DNA from: Bacillus chungangensis
GTDB lineage: Bacteria; Bacillota; Bacilli; Bacillales; Bacillaceae_C
Assembly (NCBI RefSeq): GCF_030812995.1
Contig: NZ_JAUSTT010000015.1
Coordinates: forward strand, 62,001 to 126,000
Reading direction: 5' to 3'
Length of the DNA: 64,000 nucleotides
Shown: in pieces, positions 25,259 through 34,603 of the stretch
Layout of the letters: each line of letters opens with the position of its first letter
Position numbering within the stretch: the first letter of the stretch is position 1
Notes under the pieces: model-generated
The model's input: the letters and a program-made list of their open reading frames with translations, nothing else
Database searches by the model: none
What the model was told of the DNA's origin: nothing
Position numbers and translations under genes: made by a program

Positions 25259-26383
25259 ATGCAAGCAATTATTGTAGATGATGAGCCTCTTGCTTTGCAA
25301 AGGCTAGAAAGGCTATTGAAGGAATTTAACGGAATAAAAATCGTTAAGACCTTTCAAGATCCTCGTAAAGCGTTGCAATATGTATCCAATCAAGAAATAG
25401 ACATTGTTTTTTTAGATATTGATATGCCAGAAGTAAATGGGATGATGCTGGCAGATAAATTGATGCAGAAAAAACCTGATATTTCTTTGGTTTTTGTCAC
25501 TGCTTACAATGAATACGCGGTTGAAGCTTTTGAGCTGAATGCATTAGATTACGTGTTAAAACCTGTGCAAAAAGAACGATTGGCAAAGACTTTATCACGT
25601 ATACTTAAAGGTGAACAGAAACCAAAAATTAAGCAGGAGGTTATTGAAACAAAAATGCTCTGCCTGTTTCAACATATTTCTTATACAAATCCTTCGATTG
25701 GAACGAAAAAAATTAGCTGGAGAACGATGAAAGCACAGGAGTTATTCGCATATCTCGTTCAGAATCGAGGACGAACCATTCATCGAGAGGCACTGATTGA
25801 TTTATTATGGCCGAATAGTGATTTGGAGAAGGCGATTCCACATCTTCATACAACTATTTATCAAATTAGAAGTACAATTAAAAAACACGGTTTAGCGATA
25901 CGTATTTCCTATATGGATGAAGGATATCGTATTGAAATGGAAGGAATGAAGTTGGATATAGAGGAGTGGGAAGCAGGAGTAAGAACGCTGCCCCGAGTAT
26001 CTTTAGAAACAATTGAACAACATCAAGCATTGATGAAGTTATATCGCGGCGATTATTTAGCTGAGCATCTTTATATATGGGCGGAAGGTGAACGGGAAAG
26101 ATTATTGTTTATTTGGCTTGAACATGCAAAACAAGTGGCCAGCTTTTTTGTACAGAATGAACAATATACGGAAGCGATCCTCATTTATAAACAAATTCAA
26201 GCGAAAAATCCATATTTAGAGGATGGCTACCTTGGTTTAATGAAGGTGAATGCAATCCTTGGATATCAGAGTAAAGTTATAAAAGAGTATCAAGCTTTAA
26301 TGGAACGTTTTCACTTTGATTTAGGAATTGATCCGAGGAAAGAGGTTATTATTTGGTATCGCAACTGGTTGAAATCAATCTGA
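25259..26383 (+). CDS. response regulator: receiver, winged helix and BTAD (SARP-like)
   Basis: A 374-residue regulator. The receiver occupies 1-120: DDEP at 6-9, phospho-acceptor Asp53 in FLDIDMP, Thr in FVTAYNEYA, Lys in VLKPV. It is followed by an OmpR/SARP-type winged helix (about 150-235, RGRTIHREALIDLLWP) and a bacterial transcriptional activator domain of TPR-like helices to the end. ATG 25259 has AAAGGAGG upstream; the longer frame from 25184 does not. The hybrid kinase gene downstream on the same strand is the obvious partner. Target genes unknown. Confidence 0.85.
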   Translation: MQAIIVDDEPLALQRLERLLKEFNGIKIVKTFQDPRKALQYVSNQEIDIVFLDIDMPEVNGMMLADKLMQKKPDISLVFVTAYNEYAVEAFELNALDYVLKPVQKERLAKTLSRILKGEQKPKIKQEVIETKMLCLFQHISYTNPSIGTKKISWRTMKAQELFAYLVQNRGRTIHREALIDLLWPNSDLEKAIPHLHTTIYQIRSTIKKHGLAIRISYMDEGYRIEMEGMKLDIEEWEAGVRTLPRVSLETIEQHQALMKLYRGDYLAEHLYIWAEGERERLLFIWLEHAKQVASFFVQNEQYTEAILIYKQIQAKNPYLEDGYLGLMKVNAILGYQSKVIKEYQALMERFHFDLGIDPRKEVIIWYRNWLKSI

Positions 26384-26397
26384 TAGACAAAGTCAAT

Positions 26398-26419
26398 AAC
26401 GGTCTTTGACCGTTTTTTT
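26398..26419 (+). terminator. intrinsic terminator after the response regulator
   Basis: AACGGTC and GACCGTT form a 7-bp stem around TTT, followed by TTTTT. It separates the regulator from the kinase gene 300 bp downstream, so the two are probably transcribed separately. The remainder of 26420-26724 is AT-rich with no gene. Confidence 0.75.
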
Positions 26420-26724
26420 AAATTGCATTTTAGTTATTGTAAAGAAAAGAGAAAAACGAGAAGAGAAAGAGAATATTCGTTGTATCTAACTGGAAGTCTA
26501 GATAAATCGCATATTTTTGGATTTTTTGCATAACTTTTATAAATTTGAATAATTGCTTTTAAATACCATATCTTTGTTTTTTATGTTCAGAAAATGTTCA
26601 GACTATTTTAGTTTAATGAATAGATCAACTTTTAATAGAAAATGGAGGAATTGAAGAAATAATGCCATAACTCCATTACGATAACAATGATAGATGTGAG
26701 AGCATTTGTGAAGGATTGATAAAA

Positions 26725-28437
26725 ATGGAGAAAATAAAAGATGAAATGCTGTCTAGCTTATTTCGTGAGCTTTTCTCATCGATCCAAGACATCATGAATA
26801 GAACACAATCAACGATGAACGAGCAAAATAGAAAATGCAATGGCAAACAATTGGAAAATGATGAACTGATGATATATGTTGGGTTGCGTTTCATGCAGAT
26901 GTTACATGAAATAGAAGAAGTAAGAAAGACTAAGGACACCGCTTTTTTTCATTATCGTTATCTTAATTTGCAAACGATCGTATCCGTTTTGTTAGAGACA
27001 ATGAAGTATCAAGAAGATGTTCGTTCATGCAAATTTATCAATCATGTACCATCTCATTTGCCCAAGGTATATGCAGATGAACAGCAACTCACGCAATTGC
27101 TTTCTGAAATATTCTTTATTGCAGTTAAATTATCAACAACAAATCAGCTTGTTGTTGGTGCAAGTGTGGAAGAAGAGATGATGCTTGTCCGAATATGTGA
27201 TGCCAAGACATCTTTAGCCTCGGAAGCTTTCCACAGTTCCCTTGCAGGGAATCTAATTGAAGTAGAAGAATCAATGTATATATGTAAAAAACTAGTAGAG
27301 ACGCTTGGTGGGGAAATAGCAATACAATCACCAGGCAATAGAAACTGGAGTGTTTATTTTACGATTCCAATTAAGAAGAAGACTTTACCAAAAAGCGAAA
27401 GTATAGCTCATCCAAAGATTTTAAGCAATCATCTCGTTTTACCGACGGCAAAAAGCATATTGGTTGTAATGGATGATCCAATTAGCAAGGATGCTATTCT
27501 TTCATCGCTACAGCCAGAATATCAGCTGACAATTATGTCAGAGGGAGAAGAAGTATTAAGAGCATTAAAAAAGAAGTCGCCATGGGATTTAGCGATTATT
27601 GATGTAATGCTTCCAACCATGTCAGGATATGAATTGTGCTGCCGGCTTCGGGAACAATTTTCAATGATTGAACTGCCAATTCTAATGACGACTGCTCAAG
27701 TACAAGCAACTGACATACAGGCAGGCTATGAAGCGGGAATGAATGACTATATCTCTAAACCAATCAAAGAAGTCGAATTAACAGCTAGAATGCAAACACT
27801 TTTGCGAATGAAAGCTGCTGAGCTGGAAAGAATTCGATTACAATCAAGTGTGATGCATGCTCAAATTAAACCGCACTTTTTATATAATACATTAAATACA
27901 ATTGCCGCACTTGGTGAAGTTGACTCTGATAAAACACATGATTTGTTAATGGAATTTGGCAATTATTTACGAACAAGCTTCGATAAAAAAAACCAAAAGC
28001 AGGTAGTTCCTTTTGAACAAGAATTAGCCTTAGTCAAGTCTTATTTATATATTGAAAAAGCCCGGTTTGCTGATCGACTTCGAGTGCACATGAATATACC
28101 TTCGAATCTGAACTTCATGCTTCCGCCATTAACGCTGCAGCCACTTGTAGAAAATGCAGTTCATCACGGTATTATGAAACGAATAGAAGGTGGAGATATA
28201 TGGATCAGTGTCAAGGAAGAAAAAGAATTCATTCATATTACTATAGCAGATAATGGTGTCGGCTTTACAAATGAAAGTGTTGAAGCGATTTTAAAGCATC
28301 AAATGGGCAGTGGTATTGGTTTACATACGACGGATCAGCGTTTAAGACTGTTTTATGGTACAGGTTTATCTATTAAAACGACGAAAAACATCGGTACAGA
28401 AATCACATTCAAGATCCCCAAGGATAACATAGATTGA
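26725..28437 (+). CDS. soluble hybrid kinase: degenerate kinase module, receiver, LytS-type kinase
   Basis: A 570-residue protein with no membrane segment. Residues 1-215 keep the outline of a histidine kinase but lack a phospho-acceptor His and the N, G1 and G2 ATP boxes. A receiver follows (about 240-360, Asp293 in IIDVMLP, Lys in SKPI). It ends in a LytS-type kinase with His384 in QIKPHFLYNTLNTI, an N-box LQPLVENAVHHG, G1 DNGVGF and G2 GSGIGLH. ATG 26725 is 9 bp after AAGGA. The best guess is that it phosphorylates the upstream SARP-type regulator; the sensed signal is unknown. Confidence 0.8.
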   Translation: MEKIKDEMLSSLFRELFSSIQDIMNRTQSTMNEQNRKCNGKQLENDELMIYVGLRFMQMLHEIEEVRKTKDTAFFHYRYLNLQTIVSVLLETMKYQEDVRSCKFINHVPSHLPKVYADEQQLTQLLSEIFFIAVKLSTTNQLVVGASVEEEMMLVRICDAKTSLASEAFHSSLAGNLIEVEESMYICKKLVETLGGEIAIQSPGNRNWSVYFTIPIKKKTLPKSESIAHPKILSNHLVLPTAKSILVVMDDPISKDAILSSLQPEYQLTIMSEGEEVLRALKKKSPWDLAIIDVMLPTMSGYELCCRLREQFSMIELPILMTTAQVQATDIQAGYEAGMNDYISKPIKEVELTARMQTLLRMKAAELERIRLQSSVMHAQIKPHFLYNTLNTIAALGEVDSDKTHDLLMEFGNYLRTSFDKKNQKQVVPFEQELALVKSYLYIEKARFADRLRVHMNIPSNLNFMLPPLTLQPLVENAVHHGIMKRIEGGDIWISVKEEKEFIHITIADNGVGFTNESVEAILKHQMGSGIGLHTTDQRLRLFYGTGLSIKTTKNIGTEITFKIPKDNID

Positions 28438-28597
28438 CAGTAATCCTGAAATATATCAACGTTCCTACTTACGATTTTTACATCAGATGCAATATCTCCC
28501 TATATCCATTCAAGTTCAGCATTTGTTCAGTCATGTTGTGTTTTATAAATAGATTAAAGCGATTTGTGGAATAATCACAACAATGAGGTGAGCGAGA

Positions 28598-29227
28598 ATG
28601 ATGAAATATACAGGCCGGGTTATTCTATTTCTTTTTACTCTCATAACGTTGTTTCTTTTAAATCTCTATTTTATGATGATTGTAGGTTCTATCCGGATAG
28701 TGCTGCTCATCAGTTCGGTTTTTATACTTGCTGGAGCATGGTGGTTTGGTTATCAATATGATCGGGTGAAGTATGCATCTGAGATTGATATGCTAACGAA
28801 AAATTATAATCGCAGGTTTATATTAAGTGCATTTCCTAAAATGCAAAAGAAAGCACGAAAACAATCATTGCAAATAGGCGTATTTTTTATCGATATTAAT
28901 AATTTTAAACATATCAATGATTCCTTTGGCCATGATGCTGGAGATCGAGTATTGCAAGGAGTAGGGCGGATTTTAAATGAACTTTTTGAAGAAATTGGCT
29001 ATGTTGTCCGATGGGGTGGAGATGAATTTATTGTATTGCTCTATATGGCGGAAGTTGAAATGGTGCAGCTGCAAAGAAGTATTTTTAGCAAGTTGGAAGC
29101 ACTAAGCCAAGAGTTGAAAATAGATGTTGATGCAGCCATTGGCATGATGACCTATCCAAATGATGAAATGAACTTATTAGAAATCATCAGTGCTGCTGAT
29201 AAAAAAATGTATGATCAAAAAGGATAG
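28598..29227 (+). CDS. membrane-anchored diguanylate cyclase (GGDEF)
   Basis: A 209-residue protein with two N-terminal membrane helices (about 7-29 and 32-52), then a GGDEF domain. The active-site motif GGDEF is intact at 140-144 and the substrate residues DINNFKHIND are near 104, so it should make c-di-GMP from two GTP. An inhibitory RxxD site is not visible at the expected place before GGDEF. GAGGTGAGCGAG precedes the ATG pair. It follows the hybrid kinase by 160 bp on the same strand, suggesting one signalling neighbourhood. Confidence 0.88.
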   Translation: MMKYTGRVILFLFTLITLFLLNLYFMMIVGSIRIVLLISSVFILAGAWWFGYQYDRVKYASEIDMLTKNYNRRFILSAFPKMQKKARKQSLQIGVFFIDINNFKHINDSFGHDAGDRVLQGVGRILNELFEEIGYVVRWGGDEFIVLLYMAEVEMVQLQRSIFSKLEALSQELKIDVDAAIGMMTYPNDEMNLLEIISAADKKMYDQKG

Positions 29228-29412
29228 GATAATTTGTATGATAAAAGGTTAAGAAGTTGAGGAAACGAGAAAACGGAATAAAAGAAATGAAAAGCAATTA
29301 TTTGTGAAAAACAGTCAAAAACATGACGTTTTCATCTTCTTACAAATTATTTGACATGAAATCCGTTTGTCTAGTATTTTTGACACATACCAACAAAAGA
29401 AAGATGATGAAA

Positions 29413-29889
29413 ATGGCGAAAATCAAAACGAATGCGATGCGCATACTGGATCGTGCAAAAATTGCCTACCAGGTGAGCAGCTACGAAGCAACTGATGGAA
29501 AAATAGATGGAGTATCCGTTGCCGAAAAAATTGGACAATCCCCAAAATCCGTGTATAAAACACTCATTGCTCAAGGAGCTAATCACCAACTTTATGTTTT
29601 TGTCATTCCGGTAGCAGCGGAGCTAGACTTAAAAAAAGCGGCATCAGCGGCTAAAGAGAAAAAAATAGAAATGCTTCCTGTAAAGGATATGACGAAATAT
29701 ACTGGCTATGTTCGCGGAGGCTGCTCGCCAATTGGGATGAAAAAACATTATCCAACATTTATTGATCATCATGTAAATGATTTGGAAACCATATATGTTA
29801 GTGCAGGTAAAATAGGCGTTCAAGTTGCTTTAGCACCTGCGGATTTAATAACAGCTGCCAGCGCTGTTCTCGCTGATTTGACAAAATAA
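29413..29889 (+). CDS. ybaK: Cys-tRNA(Pro) deacylase, YbaK/EbsC family
   Basis: Cytoplasmic trans-editing enzyme of 158 residues that hydrolyses Cys-tRNA(Pro). Family text is clear: KTNAMRILDRAKI at the N-terminus, KTLIAQGA near 50, FVIPVAAELDLKKAA near 63 and GYVRGGCSPIGMKKHYP near 98, which carries the substrate-pocket residues. The ribosome site is weak and three ATGs (29404, 29407, 29413) are possible; I use the one giving the family-typical MAKIKTNAMR start. Stands alone before aspartase. Confidence 0.9.
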   Translation: MAKIKTNAMRILDRAKIAYQVSSYEATDGKIDGVSVAEKIGQSPKSVYKTLIAQGANHQLYVFVIPVAAELDLKKAASAAKEKKIEMLPVKDMTKYTGYVRGGCSPIGMKKHYPTFIDHHVNDLETIYVSAGKIGVQVALAPADLITAASAVLADLTK

Positions 29890-30087
29890 ACCGCACTGAT
29901 TGATCAATCATTAGTATGAGAAATAATTGCCAGTTAACGGGAAAAGGTATGGATTCTATCGTGAAATCATGGTACGATAGCGAGGATATGCTTTTGAAAG
30001 ATCAGGTGGCGAAGTCTCCAGCTGATTTATCTCGTTTAAGCGCATCTTAAACGAATAACCGGACTATTTACATAGGAGTTGTTAATA

Positions 30088-31536
30088 ATGAGTGCTAGCT
30101 TAGAGGAACGCATCGAGAAAGATTTTCTTGGCAGTAAAAGTGTACCAGCTTCTGCTTATTATGGAATCCAAACATTGCGAGCTGTGGAAAATTTTCCGAT
30201 AACAGGCTATCAAATGGACCCTCATTTAATTAAAGCCATTGCAATTGTTAAAAAAGCAGCTGCGCTAGCAAATATGGAGACAGAGCAGATGAATGGAAAA
30301 ATTGGACACGCCATTGCTTCAGCGGCAGATGAAGTAATTGCAGGAAAATGGCATGATCAATTTATCGTTGATCCGATCCAAGGGGGAGCAGGCACTTCTA
30401 TTAACATGAATGCGAATGAAGTGATTGCCAACCGAGCATTGGAATTAATCGGTGAACAAAAAGGAAACTATGAAAAAATTAGTCCTAATACCCATGTAAA
30501 TATGGCGCAATCGACAAATGATGCTTTTCCAACAGCAATACATATCGCTGTTCTTCAAACATTAGAAAAGCTTTTAGCTTCGATGAAGGACCTTTATTCT
30601 GAATTTATGGGGAAATCAAAAGAATTTGATCAAGTGATTAAGATGGGACGGACACACCTACAAGATGCCGTACCGATTAGACTTGGACAAGAATTTGCAG
30701 CCTATGCACGTGTGTTAAAAAGAGATATTGAGAGAGTAAAAGCAACCCGTAAACATTTATATGAAGTAAATATAGGTGCAACTGCTGTTGGAACTGGTTT
30801 GAATGCTGACCCGAAGTATATTGAAAAAGTAGTGGTGCATTTAAGTGAAATAAGTGGTTTGCCGTTAAGAGGGGCAGAACACCTCGTAGACGCAACTCAA
30901 AATACAGATAGCTATGTAGAAGTATCGGCTGCTTTAAAAGTTTGTATGATCAATATGTCCAAAATTGCAAATGATTTACGATTGATGTCCTCAGGGCCAA
31001 GAGCAGGGCTGGGGGAGATCACATTGCCTGCTCGTCAGCCGGGTTCTTCTATTATGCCTGGGAAAGTTAATCCCGTCATGGCGGAAGTGTTAAACCAAGT
31101 AGCTTTTCAAGTGATTGGGAATGATCATACGATTAGTCTTGCTTCCGAGGCAGGCCAGTTTGAATTGAATGTGATGGAGCCTGTTCTTATTTTTAATTTG
31201 CTGCAATCCATTCATATCATGACAAATGTATTTACAGTTTTCCAAAAGCATTGCATCTCTGGCATTAAAGCAAATAAAGAAACATTAGAAAGCTATGTCG
31301 AGAATAGCATCGGAATCATAACTGCTATTAATCCACACGTTGGCTATGAAGCAGCCACAGCAATTGCCCGTGAAGCTGAAATAACAGGCACTTCAGTTCG
31401 AGAGCTGTGCCTACAGCATGGCATCCTCACTACCGAAGAATTGGAAGCGATTTTACACCCGTTGGAGATGACAGATCCAGGAATCGCGGGCAAAAAGCTA
31501 TTAGATAAGAAAAAAGATCCGTTGCCGACAGTTTGA
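30088..31536 (+). CDS. aspA: aspartate ammonia-lyase (aspartase)
   Basis: Cytoplasmic homotetrameric lyase of 482 residues converting L-aspartate to fumarate and ammonia. The fumarase/aspartase signature GSSIMPGKVNP is near 317, preceded by GGAGTSINMNANEV near 97 and TNDAFPTAIH near 142, all typical of AspA. ATG 30088 is 9 bp after AGGAG. Unlike B. subtilis, where ansA-ansB form an operon, no asparaginase gene is adjacent. Fumarase C is the main alternative, but the LRAVENFPITG and TETEQ-like N-terminal pattern favours aspartase. Confidence 0.88.
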   Translation: MSASLEERIEKDFLGSKSVPASAYYGIQTLRAVENFPITGYQMDPHLIKAIAIVKKAAALANMETEQMNGKIGHAIASAADEVIAGKWHDQFIVDPIQGGAGTSINMNANEVIANRALELIGEQKGNYEKISPNTHVNMAQSTNDAFPTAIHIAVLQTLEKLLASMKDLYSEFMGKSKEFDQVIKMGRTHLQDAVPIRLGQEFAAYARVLKRDIERVKATRKHLYEVNIGATAVGTGLNADPKYIEKVVVHLSEISGLPLRGAEHLVDATQNTDSYVEVSAALKVCMINMSKIANDLRLMSSGPRAGLGEITLPARQPGSSIMPGKVNPVMAEVLNQVAFQVIGNDHTISLASEAGQFELNVMEPVLIFNLLQSIHIMTNVFTVFQKHCISGIKANKETLESYVENSIGIITAINPHVGYEAATAIAREAEITGTSVRELCLQHGILTTEELEAILHPLEMTDPGIAGKKLLDKKKDPLPTV

Positions 31537-31879
31537 TCATTTAACGAAGGACACTCGTGCTTTTAAGAAATTGTATTATATGGCGTTAGCCTGCTTGCTG
31601 AGAAGAGAGGAGTTCTAGTAAGTAATTATAGAATACAGACTATTATCCCCTTAGCGAACTCATTTTTGGTGGATTATAGTCTGTCTTCTACATTATTGGA
31701 GTAACTACTAGCTAGTGAACCCTTTTATCCTATTCATAATTTTTCAGTAGCGTTGCATAAATATTGTTATAATATTCCTCAATATCTTTTCTTCATTTTT
31801 TGCCAAAAAGACAAAACCTAAAGAAAAGGTGACACCGTACATTTGGTAAATATATACATTTAAATACTGAGCAACTACG
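31537..31879. other. left edge of the IS-rich region, with an 18-bp inverted repeat
   Basis: GAAxACAGACTATxATCC at 31631-31648 and its complement at 31671-31688 form an imperfect 18-bp inverted repeat with a 22-nt spacer. It may terminate aspA, or mark an old insertion end. The rest is AT-rich. No gene. Confidence 0.4.
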
Positions 31880-32464
31880 ACATTTGCATTATTAAGGGGC
31901 TGCTCTTGCCGAGACTTGACGCAGCCAAATGTAATCTGGCTTCCATATTGATGCTTTCAGCCAACGACTAATTTGCAGAATGGATTTATTGCTTTTCATT
32001 TCTAAACGGATAAGCACGTGTAAACAATATACATCAGAGCCAAGAAGATTTGATTTTGAATAGCCGTTTCACTCATACCATAAAATTTTTTGATCCTAAC
32101 ATGCTGCTTTAACCATTTGAAAAATAACTCTATGGCCCAGCGTGAACGATAAATTTCACTATCTTTTCGGCGGGAAGATCGAATTTATTCGTGATTAAAA
32201 ATAGAATCGTTCCTTTTGTGTCTACCACTTCAAGAATACGAAACACATTTTCAGCACGATTTTGTGAAGTACCTAGAAAAACCATCTTATCTGATAAGGC
32301 AGGACTTTCTTTAGGAAGAGTAAAGGATTCTATTTCACGAAAGACTGCGTTTTTCTTTAGTCTTGAAACGAAAAAAATCCATCTTCTGTCATTCTGTCGA
32401 AACGCTCATAGTCTACATATCCACGGTCAAACACATACATCGCTTCCTTATCATCCACAAGTAC
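31880..32464 (-). pseudogene. IS4-family transposase remnant
   Basis: The minus strand reads VFDRGYVDYERFDRM, then after several frame breaks YRSRWAIELFFKWLKQH and VRIKKFYGMSETA followed by ISRWLKASIWKPDYI. This is the C-terminal half of an IS4-type DDE transposase, including the YREK-like region before the catalytic Glu. Stops and frameshifts interrupt it throughout. Its upstream (5') end is fused to an IS110 fragment at about 32464. Confidence 0.75.
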
Positions 32465-32757
32465 TCCCGTTGGACCTGCTTCATAACAAAATTTTAATTG
32501 ATCTGGATTACCCAGTTTTTTAACTAACTGTCTGATAGAATTTGGTGTATTAGAAATCATTCCAAGATTCCTTGGTTCATTTCTTCCTTCATCTGCGATA
32601 GCAACAGCAATTTTTTCCTTTGACACGTCTAAACCTACGTATTTTGTGGTATCCTTCATATTAATGGCTCCTTTCGTAATGCAGCTCTGATTTGGTTTTT
32701 TATTTAGTAACAAGTCTAACCAAGTTAACCTGCGATATTACGAGTAAGGGGCCAGTT
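32465..32757 (-). pseudogene. IS110-family transposase, 5' fragment 1
   Basis: From ATG 32658 the minus strand reads MKDTTKYVGLDVSKEK and, further on, LKFCYEAGPTG, the start of the DEDD RuvC-like domain of IS110 transposases. About 64 residues survive, then the frame continues into the IS4 remnant without a stop. The fragment and 99 bp of 5' sequence match the second copy at 35094-35386 almost exactly and both end at GGGGCCAGTT, which probably marks one terminus of the element. Confidence 0.8.
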
Positions 32758-33098
32758 TCGTTCATGATAACTTTATAAAGTTATCTGGACTGAAAAGGTG
32801 AAATCGAGTTTCTAACATACCTTCATAATTTCTATACCAAATAATCTTAAAGGAAAACCTATAGCATAAGTATGGTTGTTAATTTGACTTACTGGAAAAA
32901 TAAATATGGAAATGAAAGATAAAATGATACTTCCTAAAGCAAGTTTAAGTTTTAACATAATATCTCACTTTTCGAGAAAATTTAATCCATGATTAATTTT
33001 ATCCTTTTTTAATCAAAAAAAGAATAACTTGACTTATATGGGTTATATATTGTACTCTTTATTAGAGTATAAATTTACAAACGAGGGGGGAAGTGGAA

Positions 33099-33473
33099 AT
33101 GAAAAGAATATCTTTCCTTGTAATGTCATTAATGCTGTTGTTTGGTTTTTCACCTTTGACAACTAATGCTGCAGACAAAGTGGATTTATTAGAAGTTGAA
33201 AAACAAGTTAATGAATTAGAGAAAAAGTATGGTTTTGAAGAAGTGGATTTAAGTACGATTCCAGAAGATCAAATTTTTAAATTTGATTCAGGTGAAGAAT
33301 TTGAACAATTTATCAAAGCCCTTCAACAACCTCGTGAATTTACTCAATCTATTAAAGTATCTCCTCAGGCTTCTCCTACAGATTTTGATATACTTACAAC
33401 ATATTATAATGATTCTGACGTTATTAGTTGGTGGGCGCCTTTCCTTCGCTCCGGTACCGCAAATTTGGATTGA
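33099..33473 (+). CDS. secreted protein, probably truncated at its C-terminus
   Basis: A 124-residue protein with a clear signal peptide (KRISFLVMSLMLLFGFSPLTTNAA, cleavage after about 24), an acidic helical middle and an incomplete-looking end DVISWWAPFLRSGTANLD. GAGGGGGG lies 8 bp before ATG 33099; the GTG at 33093 is too close. From about 33433 base composition jumps to about 60% G+C, so the last 12 or so residues are probably foreign and the native C-terminus lost. The family is not recognised; the layout recalls small secreted proteins with Phe/Trp-rich C-terminal domains such as the neighbour at 33566. Confidence 0.6.
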   Translation: MKRISFLVMSLMLLFGFSPLTTNAADKVDLLEVEKQVNELEKKYGFEEVDLSTIPEDQIFKFDSGEEFEQFIKALQQPREFTQSIKVSPQASPTDFDILTTYYNDSDVISWWAPFLRSGTANLD

Positions 33474-33524
33474 CAACCGTCGCGTATTGCCCATCTCCCT
33501 CTAGTGCCCGCCGAACGCCGAACC
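33433..33524. other. GC-rich patch in AT-rich surroundings
   Basis: About 92 bp with roughly 60% G+C by hand count, against about one third in the flanks. It runs from GGGCGCCTTTCC through CGTCGCGTATTGCCC to CCGCCGAACGCCGAACC. It codes for nothing I recognise and truncates the secreted-protein gene. Origin unknown. Confidence 0.5.
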
Positions 33525-33532
33525 AAAAAGAA

Positions 33533-33558
33533 AAAAGAGCAGCATTTGCTACTCTTTT
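33533..33558 (-). terminator. terminator of the secreted protein at 33566-34252
   Basis: AAAAGAG-C-AGCA pairs with TGCT-A-CTCTTTT around TT; on the minus strand it is followed by a T-run and lies just past the stop of the minus-strand gene. It may also act on the plus strand. Confidence 0.7.
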
Positions 33559-33565
33559 AATTATT

Positions 33566-34252
33566 TTACTTAATATCATTCAAACTTAATGCAGTGTTAT
33601 AATCGTTGTCACCTACATGGAAATATAAATTAAATCTAGCACTTCCTGTAGGTACAGAATAATCGAAATACAAACGAGAGTAAGCTAATCTTGAGCTTGT
33701 TTCATACTTTCTCGGTGTACTTAAATTGACATTACTGTAACTTCCACCAATAATAGAAACCGATTCCGAATGCGAACTAACAATATAATCATTATTAGCA
33801 CCACTTACAATCACAAAATCTGTAAGATATGATGCATTTAATAACCCCATATACCAGTAAGACTTAACTTGGTAACTACCTGCTGAGATAAAAGGAACAA
33901 TAGCACTCTCTTTATCTTCAACTTTTTCAGATCCAAATAATATCTTTGAACCATCATCAAATGTAAGAGTTTTAGATTCACCTACAGAAATAGTATCTAG
34001 TTGTTGTAATGCTTTATCTAAATTCGCTTGTTTCATAGAATCAATCTGTTTACCGTCTTGTAATTTTTTTATTAAATTATTTTGTACATTTTCATCAATA
34101 CCAAGTGCTGAAAAATTTTCTCTGATTTCATTTTCATTTTCATTTACCCAATTTTCCATATCACTATTGGAATCACCGAATGCAAAAGCTTGAGGGACAA
34201 CCAACACGAACATCGCAATACTCAAAATAAACGACCCAATTTTTTTCTTCAT
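33566..34252 (-). CDS. secreted protein of unknown function
   Basis: A 228-residue protein with a signal peptide (hydrophobic 8-24, cleavage after AFA). An acidic helical region (about 30-95) is followed by a beta-rich C-terminal domain with many Tyr, Ser and Asn (SYWYMGLLNAS, SRLYFDYSVPTG, FNLYFHVGDNDY). The order helical stalk then small beta domain suggests an extracellular or cell-wall role. GGGAGG is 10 bp before the ATG. It is convergent with the truncated secreted protein, sits among IS remnants and was probably acquired. I do not recognise the family. Confidence 0.68.
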   Translation of the reverse strand: MKKKIGSFILSIAMFVLVVPQAFAFGDSNSDMENWVNENENEIRENFSALGIDENVQNNLIKKLQDGKQIDSMKQANLDKALQQLDTISVGESKTLTFDDGSKILFGSEKVEDKESAIVPFISAGSYQVKSYWYMGLLNASYLTDFVIVSGANNDYIVSSHSESVSIIGGSYSNVNLSTPRKYETSSRLAYSRLYFDYSVPTGSARFNLYFHVGDNDYNTALSLNDIK

Positions 34253-34382
34253 TTTGACAGCCTCCCTAATATTTTATTTGCACTTCAATTCCAATTATAC
34301 CAAAAATATAGAAAAAGTAAATAATTAAAAATATTATGTTATTTTTATGTGAAATAAAAATATCAAAAGAAAGGAGATACTT

Positions 34383-34565
34383 ATGGAAAAGAAATTAACA
34401 AAATCAAAAAAAGATAGATATTTACTTGGTGTATGTGGAGGCATTGCTAACTATTTCGGAGTAGATTCAAGATTAATTAGAATAATTTTCGTCTTTACCC
34501 CTGCTTCCATTTTATTTTACTTACTTTTAGGTTATTTTTTACATGAAGATAATAACTTGTACTGA
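34383..34565 (+). CDS. PspC-domain small membrane protein
   Basis: A 60-residue protein matching the PspC domain over nearly its full length: LTKSKKDRYLLGVCGGIANYFG, then VDSRLIRIIFVF and a single membrane helix (FTPASILFYLLLGYFL). PspC domains occur in envelope-stress systems (phage shock response). AAAGGAG precedes the ATG. No PspA or LiaF-type gene is next to it. It lies in the IS-rich region beside two secreted proteins. Confidence 0.85.
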   Translation: MEKKLTKSKKDRYLLGVCGGIANYFGVDSRLIRIIFVFTPASILFYLLLGYFLHEDNNLY

Positions 34566-34603
34566 TAAAATCAAAAAAGAACAACTTAATGTTAGTCTTT
34601 TAT

